Positions 55,937 to 64,000 of a stretch of 64,000 nucleotides of DNA are shown here, in pieces (position 1 is the first letter of the stretch; every line of letters starts with the position of its first letter). Source of the DNA: Leishmania donovani (Eukaryota > Euglenozoa > Kinetoplastea > Trypanosomatida > Trypanosomatidae); NCBI RefSeq assembly GCF_000227135.1, contig NC_018241.1, positions 361,635 through 425,634 of the forward strand, given 5' to 3'. The notes beneath the pieces are model-generated. The model did not search any database and had not been told where the DNA came from. It saw only the letters and a program-made list of their open reading frames with translations. The position numbers and the translations under genes are program-made.

Positions 55937-58804
55937 TAAGCGAAAAGGGAAGGAAGGGATGGATGATGAGCATGTTGTATACACACGCACCGAGCACCAT
56001 GTGGCCGTGGTGGGCAACAAGCGTAGAATCGCACAGGAAACAGAAGTGAGAGCACGCAAGAAGACGCAGCAGCGAATTAGAGGAAAAGCATCAAAGAAAA
56101 AAGAGGAAAGGCAGCGTGCGCAGGCCTTTCAAGTGGAAAGGAAAGGGAGAGGGGACGCCGAGGAGGGGCGTCGTCGACCGTAGAGGCAGTCGCTGCTGCT
56201 GCTAGCAACACAATGAGCAGCTGTCTTGAAAAGCAAATGCGAAAAAAAATAATAAAAACAGAAAACGAGTCGACAAATCGGGGAGGGAATGAGCAACAGG
56301 GGTGGCGGTACAGTAGAAGCTTGGAAAGAATGGAGAGAAATACGAAGAGTAGGAAAGACATACAGAGGTGCGAGCACCGCTGGAGGAGGTTTGGGGGAGG
56401 GGGGGGGGAGGATGGAGGCGGGGCATTACCCTTCCAAAGGGGAACTTCACCACTACCACCTCGATTGATCCTCCTCCCTGCATGCTCTTTCTTGGTGCCT
56501 CCCCACGCCATGTCTCTCTAACCTTTCGCCTTCGTTTCCATCCTCATACTTAAAACACTTTAAAGGGAATATTGCGTATCCCTGCGTCCTTCCGCCGCCT
56601 CCTCGCACACACACACATACACACAAACTCGCCCCGTGTGCCCGCGCTGCCCCCCCGATTCCTTCATGCCCTCCCCCCTCTCCAGCAAGCATCAAGGTCA
56701 TCCTCCTCCGCATGCACACATTACGCCAACATGCCCCTCATGTGCTCTCCTCCCCTCACTGCCTCTGTCGTCAGCCTCTCACCCACGAAGCACGTTTCTT
56801 CGAGAAGCGCGCCCGTGGAAACGAAGCCTACGCGGCACAGCGAGCAAAACGCGTCTGAGGCGTGGATATGAGCCTGCGTCTGCACCTCTGGCTCCGCACG
56901 TTCGTGTGGGTGGAGTCGGCGTGGTTACGCCCTCTTCTCCATAGAAGCACACACAGGCCAAGAGAGACGCCAAGGCAAGACCAAAAAGAGAAAAGGATAC
57001 AGGCAACGCGCGTGTTTCGTGTCCGTGAACCGTTATCTGTGTTCGCGTTGACGTCTGTGTACGCAAGCGTGCGTATCGCGCAGGTGCCCCACAAAGAGGT
57101 AAAGCATACGCAAACAAAAATTGGAAATGGAGGTGCAGACACGGTGGTCAGCCATGTGCAGCACAACACCGCCAAGGCAGAGGAGGACGGGGTAGGCAAG
57201 GAGAGAACGGCGCCGAACAGGCGAGAACAGCAGTGAGCAGTGGAAGACACGGATTAGAAAGGCAAAACGTTAAACAGAGGAGATAAACACACACAAACGC
57301 CGTAGAGGTGACCCCCACTGAAGCAAGAGCTGCAGTAGCCCCTCACACCACCACCAGCGGCATGGTGCTGGGGAAAAAGTAGTTAGGTGGCCGAGGGGGG
57401 GGGAAGGGAATGAACAGTGGGAGGCATCTCGACAACAGGCACACGCACATACACAGAAAACCATTTCAATGCCCCGTCCCCTTTATCCTCGGCTCAGCAG
57501 AAAACAGCTAGGGGGATATGAAGTCAGAGAAAGTGATAGACGGAGGCATGAGCATCGATACGCGTCCTCCATGTACGGCTCGGCAAAGGGCAGGAGAGAA
57601 ACGACAGCGAGAAGCAGGGTACAACGCAACCACAAAGACGAACCCAAACACACACGCACACAGGAAAAAAAAAACGAAGACAACCCCGATAAAGTGAAAC
57701 GACATCAGCCAACAGCAACGCATACATGCATATATATATATATGCACGTATATATACACTTACCAATATATACGCGTATACCACATACCTGTACACGCAC
57801 ACGCATGAAAAAGGACAGGCAGCGTGTCTTCTTTTTGCGTTGTTTTGCTCCTCCTCCCCCTCTCTCCCCTTCCCCCGCCCCTTTTTCTTTGGTGATGCGC
57901 AGCGACACAGAAGGCAGGCGAAGGAGAATGGAGGGGAGGGCGGGTCTATCGACGCATGAATCCGTTATCTGGCTCCTTCTTCGCTATTTTCGTTTTCCTT
58001 TTTACATCCATCCCATCCACTCCCCTCCTCTCCTCTCCCTTCTGCCTTTGCCTTCGCCTTTGTGTTTCTGCCATTTCGCTTCACGGGAAAGGGCGATGCG
58101 TATGAGGGCGCGCAAGGAGCGAGTGAATGAAATAGGTGCACGGGATGGGGGATCGAACGAGCGGATGGGGAAGGAGGTGGCACGAGAGAGACACTGATAC
58201 GGACGCAGACAACGGGAGAGGAAGCGCACTTCTGGATCGGCGGGTGCCCCTCATATCCTCTTCTCGTTGGGAGAAGACGGGGCGGGGGTGGGGGTGGGGA
58301 CTTGCTCCTGTGCAGCTGGTTTGCTGATGTTCAAATACGCGGTTTGTGTGACTGTGAGCCACACGAACGTACGCACGTGTATAGCAGGCCCACGGAGACA
58401 GGCGAGTGGCGCGGAGGAGGGGGTGCAGCACCAAGAAGTGAGGACAAGCAAACTGGCAAACGAAGACAAGGAGACGAAGCATAGCCGAAGCCTGCGTTTT
58501 GGGTTGTCCACCCCACCTCATGCGCCAAGACACGCATGCATCATCACAGCGTGTGCATGCACTTTGATATCTGCGTCTGCTGATGCGGGGTGGGGGCGAA
58601 GATGCTGATAGCTGGCGTCGGTGCACTCGCCGCCTTGCAGCTGCTCCAGAGGCAAGTTGTGGCGGGGAAGCAGCAGGGGAGAGTCATCGGCCGCGCTACA
58701 GGGACGCAGGCGGGGCACGAGAGACAGCGTGTGTGCTCAGTTTCAACAGCGGGGCGCTTGAAAACACCTACTTTCGTTTCGCATAAGCGGACCTGCGCGC
58801 GATG

Positions 58805-61450
58805 CTAGGCGATGCTCGAATAGTGCTCCCGCCGCCTGTCGACCGAGTTGCCCGTGACCCTTTCGTCCTCGATCTGGCCGGTGAGGGGGAGGAACGCGTC
58901 ATGATCTTTGGCGGGGCTGCTGCTCACCGACGGCTGGCGCTGGTCTGCCGGCGCACCGTCAGGCAAGTGGGCGTGCCGGCTGGCGTTCTCGGCCATGGTG
59001 GAATCCATCTCCGCTACGATGATGCCACCGGTGACAGCGGCCCCACTTGACGAGCTTCCGCTGGCGCGTTTCTCCCTCGACTTTTCCGCGGTTTGGTCGC
59101 CCTTCAAGACCACTTTACCGCCTCGCACGAGGCCTAACGACGCCACAACCGCCATGAACATGACGTACATTGCGCTGATCTGCTGCACGTTGTTCGCGAA
59201 CTCGGCCATCGTGGCGAGTGAGTGCTCCTTCCCCGGAGGCAGTGCTGCAATCATCCCTGCCACCAAGTTCGCTGCGATGGGCCCCATGGAGGCCTGCGCC
59301 GAGGCCTTGCCAAGGTACCCCACGCATACCAGCAACTTCTCCTTCCACGGCATACCACTGCCAATCTGAATCAAGAAGGTGACGGTAAATCGCACAGCTG
59401 TGCTGCACACCATGCAGATGATTGCCCTCGGGAAGAAGGTTTTGTTGAAGATCGCCTTGACGTTGATCTTGGCTCCCATCGTGGCAAACAAGATCGGCAT
59501 CATCACCTGATCCCAGGACAGGGCGAGCCACGTCGCCACGTACTTCTTGTGGTCCTCGTGCTCCATCTTGCCTGTCCTTGACCACATGTGCGCCACTGTG
59601 GCGGAAAAGAAGACGCACATGACACAACCGCCTCCGGCGAGGTTCATCTTATATCCAAAGAACACCATCGCATAGCACTCGAAGAGAAAGATAACGAAGG
59701 CGAAGTCCATGCAGCTGTTCAGGTGCGCACGGGTGTACTTGCCGTTCGGCAGTCGGTGCGCCTCCTGCTTGATGAGCTCCACGACGTAGAAGAAAAGAAT
59801 GCCAAGGCCAATACCGATGATGATGCCACCGAGGAACTGCACAGGGCCGAGGACGATTGCAACGGCCAGCTTCTGATCATAAAATATCAGCCCAATAATG
59901 AAGTTGGTGCACCACACGCCGATTACGATCTCAATACCAACTGCCGAGAGCATAAGTGACAAGGGGCCCACGCCACAGCCGTAGCCCATGTCCTGCAGGT
60001 ACAAGCTACCTGGCACGACGACGGCCGGCGACACGATGCTGCACAGCATGCCTTGCAGGAACGCCCAGTTGTAGTTGTTGTTGTAGTCGAAGATCTTGTT
60101 GGCAATGAGGCTGTGCGAGACCCCCTCGAATACGAACGGCATCGTTGCCAGCAGTGCGGTCTGCTTCCAGTGCGGAATGATATCCTTGATGGCGAGCTTG
60201 TAGCCGGCACGGGCGAGAATCACCGTGAGCCCGATCTTCGAGGAGATGTCGAACACCTCCTTCACGATGCCGTGCGTCAGGTACTTGAGCGTCGGGATGT
60301 TGTTCCACATGATGCCCACCCACAGAACACCAACAAGGGGCGGTAGCTGTAGGATACGGCATATGAGGCCACCGACGATGGCGGATACGATCACGAGCAC
60401 CAACGGATCCCAGACGTAGCCGCCCGGCTCCACGAGCCAGCGGGGGAGCATGTTCCACAGCAGGAACCATATCAGTACCACAAAGCACACGCGAATGAAG
60501 ATGTTCAGCGCGCGGATCGACAGCCGGCGGCCGCCGATCGCGACGATGAGCCCCTCCTTCCAACACCAGCGCATCTCCCAGTGCTTCTCGCCCTCGCAGC
60601 ACTCGCGGATCGACGGCAGGAACCAGTTGCTGCCTGTGTAAGGCAGGAGCGAATACAAGTCGCGGTTTGCCATTATATGCGTGACGTCCGCAATGTACAC
60701 GAGGTCCTCTTCGTTCAGATGGTGGATCTCGTGCGCCAGCGGCATCAAGTGCGGCGGTAGCTCCTTGACGTACGTCTGGTTCACGAAGGAGTCCGAGTAG
60801 GAGAAAGAAGCGTTGAAGTTCTCGGCGCGGGAGGTGTGGTGGTGATCGCGCTCTGCGTTCTCCGGTGTCTGCGGTTGTGAGCCGCCGCTGAAGCTAGAGG
60901 TAGACGGAGCCGCGGTCAGGTCATGGTGGCTGCCCTTGGAGGCGTTCGACCTAACATCGTCGGCGCCGCAAGGACCGTGGCAGGGCAACGGGGTGAAGGA
61001 TTCGTAGCTGCTGCCGGCGGACTGCGCCAAGTGGACGGTCCCGGCAGTACCTGCCCTCTTCCGCACTAGCAGGTCGGGCACCACCACCTCGCTTTTGTGC
61101 GGCTTCCCGTACATGACGGTGCGGCGCGAGTCCGCGAAGACGGAGCGGCTGCCGCCGCTCGCGTCGGGGTGAGAGAGTTGGTGAAAAGACGACCCAGCGG
61201 AGCTGCTGGAGATACTGGCTGCACCGTCTTCGTGCTGCGGCCGCAATCGGGCCTCAAGGGCCTCAGTGTTCCTGAGCGAGGACATGTGTATACCGGTTGC
61301 GACAGGCTGCTGCGGCAGAGGGTGCAGTCCAACGTCCCCAATCAGGGCATCGGTGTTGCTCTTGTCAACTCGACCGTCACGATTAGGTACAACGTACTGA
61401 TGTTGCTGCTGTGGCTGGTGCTGTGCGTAGTAGTTGGGTCTGTCACTCAT
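58805..61450 (-). CDS. Cation/proton antiporter of the NHA (SLC9B/CPA2) type, 881 aa
   Basis: A membrane transporter with about 12-13 hydrophobic helices between residues ~315 and ~780, between a ~290-residue Ser/Gln-rich cytosolic N-terminus and a ~100-residue C-terminal tail. Hallmarks of the NHA/SLC9B group are SPAVVVPGSLYLQDMGYG (474-491, the unwound crossing helix), a GxxGxxxG-type helix around 540-550, and GYLGKASAQASMGPIAANL (711-729), equivalent to the lysine-bearing helix of human NHA2. It should exchange Na+ or Li+ for H+, or be a pH/volume regulator, at the plasma membrane or an internal membrane; location is not visible. At the usual Asp-Asp ion-binding site the sequence reads GIEIVIG (505-511), so the canonical pair is replaced (see findings). 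Start ATG 61450. Identification of the family is strong; ion specificity is not known. Confidence 0.88.
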   Translation of the reverse strand: MSDRPNYYAQHQPQQQHQYVVPNRDGRVDKSNTDALIGDVGLHPLPQQPVATGIHMSSLRNTEALEARLRPQHEDGAASISSSSAGSSFHQLSHPDASGGSRSVFADSRRTVMYGKPHKSEVVVPDLLVRKRAGTAGTVHLAQSAGSSYESFTPLPCHGPCGADDVRSNASKGSHHDLTAAPSTSSFSGGSQPQTPENAERDHHHTSRAENFNASFSYSDSFVNQTYVKELPPHLMPLAHEIHHLNEEDLVYIADVTHIMANRDLYSLLPYTGSNWFLPSIRECCEGEKHWEMRWCWKEGLIVAIGGRRLSIRALNIFIRVCFVVLIWFLLWNMLPRWLVEPGGYVWDPLVLVIVSAIVGGLICRILQLPPLVGVLWVGIMWNNIPTLKYLTHGIVKEVFDISSKIGLTVILARAGYKLAIKDIIPHWKQTALLATMPFVFEGVSHSLIANKIFDYNNNYNWAFLQGMLCSIVSPAVVVPGSLYLQDMGYGCGVGPLSLMLSAVGIEIVIGVWCTNFIIGLIFYDQKLAVAIVLGPVQFLGGIIIGIGLGILFFYVVELIKQEAHRLPNGKYTRAHLNSCMDFAFVIFLFECYAMVFFGYKMNLAGGGCVMCVFFSATVAHMWSRTGKMEHEDHKKYVATWLALSWDQVMMPILFATMGAKINVKAIFNKTFFPRAIICMVCSTAVRFTVTFLIQIGSGMPWKEKLLVCVGYLGKASAQASMGPIAANLVAGMIAALPPGKEHSLATMAEFANNVQQISAMYVMFMAVVASLGLVRGGKVVLKGDQTAEKSREKRASGSSSSGAAVTGGIIVAEMDSTMAENASRHAHLPDGAPADQRQPSVSSSPAKDHDAFLPLTGQIEDERVTGNSVDRRREHYSSIA

Positions 61451-61461
61451 CTAACGTCGAG

Positions 61462-61484
61462 CTGCGCACGCAAAAAAAAAAAAA
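61462..61484 (-). promoter_or_regulatory. Predicted trans-splice acceptor of the NHA-type antiporter
   Basis: A T13 run on the minus strand (61484-61472) is followed by the first AG at 61463-61462, only about 11 bases before ATG 61450. Such a short leader is unusual but possible; a second tract further upstream could be used instead. Confidence 0.35.
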
Positions 61485-61582
61485 GACAAGCTCGCGTTTG
61501 GGAAGCGGTGCTCGTGCAATGTGAGAAAAGGGCACACACGTGTGGGGAGGGCGGGGTATGACTATGTACGGTTAAGCCATAC

Positions 61583-61617
<35 letters not shown>
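61583..61617. repeat. (TA)n(TG)n microsatellite
   Basis: Six or seven TA units run directly into about eleven TG units in the spacer upstream of the antiporter. Confidence 0.85.
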
Positions 61618-62659
61618 CTGAGGAAGCAGTGGAATAGGGTGAAAAGGACGTAAATCGTAGAGCAGGGGAGACAACAACGAAGCGAAACAGGCTGGACGTG
61701 TGCAACGGACTGATATGCAGCGTCCCTCTCCCCAAGCAGCAACAACAACAAAAAAAGATGAGAGCGAGCGCCGAGAGTACAGGAGAGAGGAGAAGGGAGT
61801 GGGACGTCGTACTCAGCCGGGCAAAGGTTGACCCGAGGAGGAAGCAGGCGTTGTGGGCGACAGGGGGATATGGGAGGTAACACTGTGCATCAGGAATGGA
61901 TACGTGCCCGCTAGTGTCTGCTAGCGTACATTCACTCAGCGCTTCACTCGAAAACCGCCGTCGCCGGAGAGAAGAAGACCCTCCAAGTTGGGATTGATGG
62001 GCACTGTTCCTGTTTTACACGCGGCAAGCTGGTTGGGAGGGAGGGGTGGTGGGAAGGGAAGGGCTGACCGATGCGAGAAGATTGTCAAAACATCTTTGTT
62101 TTGGCTCAAGAAAGCACATCTGCTGGCACGTGTTAATGTCTTAATCGTGTTTCTTCCCTTCTGGAGGTGGAGCGGAGGCGACGGGGCCAGCGAGTGGAGC
62201 GACAAGAGGAGATGAAAAAGGGGGTGAGAGGGGCGAGAGGCGGGAGGGAGGGAGGGGGGCAGGAGACCCGTCGTCGCGCACGCGCACGCCGCTCTCGGCG
62301 CTCGAAAGAAACAAAGATAAGGGACGAAAAAAAAAGCGTGCGCGTGAAACCAACAACAGCGATATATACACACACACATACATGCATACATATCTGTGTA
62401 TACTCGTGCACACACAACGGGAACAGCAACCAAGTGGGCCTTGACGGCGCTCATGCGACAGAGAAATGCGAGGCCGGTGTACCGCGAGATTCTACGCCCA
62501 TTCGCGCGCACGCCTGTACACGCCAAACGCCAGGAAGCACGTGAACATCTTCTTAAAAAAAAAAGGCAGCGCAATCAGTGCCCAACGCGCACGCGCATAG
62601 GAGAAGAGAAAGCGTCAGGGATGACCTTTCCTTATTCTTTCTTTTCCGGCCGACGCACA

Positions 62660-63790
62660 TCAAGCGTCTGCGGAATCCGTAAACATTACGAAAACCGTGC
62701 GTATTGCAATGCTAGCGACGCTCACCATGAGCCGGAAGCGTAGCCCCGACCACAGCGCCGTCACCCCTTCTTCTCGCACAATCGTCCTGGCGCAGTCCAT
62801 AACGCCGGCGTAGCGCCTCTCGTCCTTCTCGTCTGAAGCCGTCAGAACGAGGCGACGGCTCACCACCTCCAGCGGCTGCGTGAGTACGTCGGCCACAATC
62901 GCCAACCCGCGAGCCACCGCGTACGGGTACGCCATCTGTACACGCTCACTCAACATGACGGAGGCGATAAGGTACAGACCACGGTAAGCGCACACGGTCA
63001 GCGGCTCGACGGCGGCGCCGCGGTAGAACCCGCCCCAACCCTTGCGACGGTAGATTTGGCGAGCTGTCTCCGTGGCTGTTGTGTAGCGGTACGCCTCCTC
63101 CTGCAGCGGCGAGACCGGCTCAGCCTCCTCTGCATCTGCTCTTCCATTCGCACCGCTCTTCGCCGCCGCTGCCTCGCCGCCAGCGCAAACAGCACCGGTA
63201 GCACCACCGGCTGGAGCGACAATGTCAGCCATGTAGTTGGTCATGATAGTTTTGCGGATGGCATTGTACGGGGTGGCGACCCACACCGCCGCGCTCGTGG
63301 CCGCCATCGACAGCGCCACGATGACAGAGGTGCTCATCTGATCCGCCATGCGGGCCGGAATCAGCCGCTGCAGGCATGCAAACACCGCATTGGTGGCGAA
63401 CGAGTCCACGAAGCCGCTCGGCAGCGTCAGCACCGCATCTGCCATGACACCGCGGAGAAAACCGCCAAGCCCCTCCTTGCGCCACAGGCGGCTGTACAGC
63501 TGTCCAACGCCATGGAAGCCACCAGCGGGCAGGCGGCCCTGGCGCACCAGTTCGCCCTCGACAGCGGTCAGCACCATCACGCGGTCAATCGGGGCCGCCA
63601 TAGATCGCTGTAAAAGATCAAAGACGGCGCGGATCAGCATGTCCAGCGCCATATCCGTAGCAGTCAGCTGCAACTCTTGACCGCCGCCGTACTGGCCATA
63701 CGGGGTGTCGCTACCTGCTGTGCCCGTCTGAGAAGCCTGGTACTGCTGCTCCTGGTGGGCAGCTGGGGGAGAGGCGGCGTGGGCGGGCAT
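62660..63790 (-). CDS. Mitochondrial carrier family protein, ADP/ATP-carrier-like, 376 aa
   Basis: A six-helix inner-membrane carrier built of three repeats. Repeat 1 has the motif APIDRVMVLTAVEGEL (66-81) and GLGGFLRGVMAD (107-118); repeat 2 has ATPYNAIRKTIM (172-183), in which the acidic residue of P-x-D/E-x-x-K/R is replaced by Asn, and GWGGFYRGAAVEP (251-263); repeat 3 has TQPLEVVSRRLVLT (304-317) and a closing ALWSGLRFRLM (345-355). The third repeat, with RRYAGVMDCARTIVREEG, resembles ADP/ATP carriers most, but the RRRMMM hallmark of true AACs is not intact (SRRLVL), so the substrate may differ. A Gly/Ala-rich insertion (residues ~190-225) enlarges the second matrix loop; typical carriers are about 300 residues. 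Start ATG 63790, with ~45 Gln/Ala-rich residues ahead of helix 1. Confidence 0.88.
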   Translation of the reverse strand: MPAHAASPPAAHQEQQYQASQTGTAGSDTPYGQYGGGQELQLTATDMALDMLIRAVFDLLQRSMAAPIDRVMVLTAVEGELVRQGRLPAGGFHGVGQLYSRLWRKEGLGGFLRGVMADAVLTLPSGFVDSFATNAVFACLQRLIPARMADQMSTSVIVALSMAATSAAVWVATPYNAIRKTIMTNYMADIVAPAGGATGAVCAGGEAAAAKSGANGRADAEEAEPVSPLQEEAYRYTTATETARQIYRRKGWGGFYRGAAVEPLTVCAYRGLYLIASVMLSERVQMAYPYAVARGLAIVADVLTQPLEVVSRRLVLTASDEKDERRYAGVMDCARTIVREEGVTALWSGLRFRLMVSVASIAIRTVFVMFTDSADA

Positions 63791-64000
63791 GCTTCCCGTG
63801 CGCTACACTTCGCGACACGCGTGTTGTAATAGATATAAAGCAGAAAGAAAAGGAAAACAAAAGACTATGTGTGCTTGTGATGGGGAAGGGTGGTGGGGTG
63901 TTGGGCACCGCAAGATTAGGTCCACCCAACTCGGTCTACCTCTCTCGCCTCGAGTGGGGGGTGTCCGCTGCGAAATGCGAAGGGAAAAAGAAACCAAAGT
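63791..64000. other. 5' flank of the carrier gene at window edge
   Basis: Upstream sequence of the mitochondrial carrier gene, with a mixed purine stretch on the plus strand at 63838-63860 that gives a pyrimidine tract on the transcript. The next gene lies beyond the window. Confidence 0.5.

Larger units (their letters stand above)
53301..58804. other. Longest spacer (5.5 kb), contains assembly gap
   Basis: Between the kinase gene and the NHA-type antiporter, whose mRNA 3' UTR probably covers part of it. It includes A10 at 53533-53542, the gap-bearing TA repeat (listed separately), poly-G near 54305-54315 and 56401-56408, (TA)n at 55913-55930 and near 57728-57742, and purine-rich plus-strand sequence over 55740-56410. 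Frames here translate microsatellites and lack protein character. Because the gap hides unknown sequence, a small gene cannot be ruled out. Confidence 0.5.
61451..62659. other. Intergenic spacer (1.2 kb)
   Basis: Between the antiporter and carrier genes. It contains the predicted antiporter splice tract, a TA/TG microsatellite at 61583-61617, an A-run near 61749-61756, CA/TA repeats at 62362-62385 and an A10 run near 62556-62565. No gene is seen. Confidence 0.6.

Overview
This window looks like a stretch of a trypanosomatid nuclear chromosome, most probably Leishmania or a close Leishmaniinae relative. The DNA is GC-rich. All thirteen credible protein genes lie on the minus strand with no introns. 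They are separated by 0.8 to 5.5 kb spacers full of (CA)n, (TG)n, (TA)n, poly-G and poly-A tracts, as expected of a directional gene cluster transcribed polycistronically and resolved by trans-splicing and polyadenylation. RET1, a kinetoplast-type family A DNA polymerase and a kinetoplastid-style glutathione synthetase identify the lineage. From memory, and not checked, the order RET1 - uL16m - two genes - POLIC - glutathione synthetase - small gene - PP2C matches T. brucei chromosome 7 and Leishmania chromosome 14.

Transcription runs from high to low coordinates. The right end (53-64 kb) carries an ADP/ATP-carrier-like mitochondrial carrier, an NHA/SLC9B-type cation-proton antiporter, a 5.5 kb spacer with a 211-base N gap inside a TA-rich repeat, and a P-loop uridine kinase/phosphoribulokinase-like kinase. 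The centre-right (40-50 kb) has RET1 (mitochondrial RNA uridylyl transferase), mitoribosomal uL16m and a long low-complexity protein. The centre (24-37 kb) has a protein whose ends resemble the decapping scaffold Ge-1/EDC4, then POLIC-like kinetoplast DNA polymerase and glutathione synthetase. The left side (0.8-20 kb) has a 74-residue single-pass membrane protein, a PP2C phosphatase with a very long N-terminal extension, two unrecognised proteins, and a presequence-bearing gene interrupted by an in-frame TGA and a one-base frameshift.

Several products act in the mitochondrion: POLIC, RET1, uL16m, the carrier and probably the interrupted gene. The cluster is not an operon in the bacterial sense, so co-location does not by itself imply a shared pathway. 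No rRNA, tRNA, CRISPR, intact transposon or strand-switch region was seen. Repeats are limited to microsatellites, a 19-bp tandem duplication and two related copies of a dispersed element resembling degenerate SIDER retroposons.
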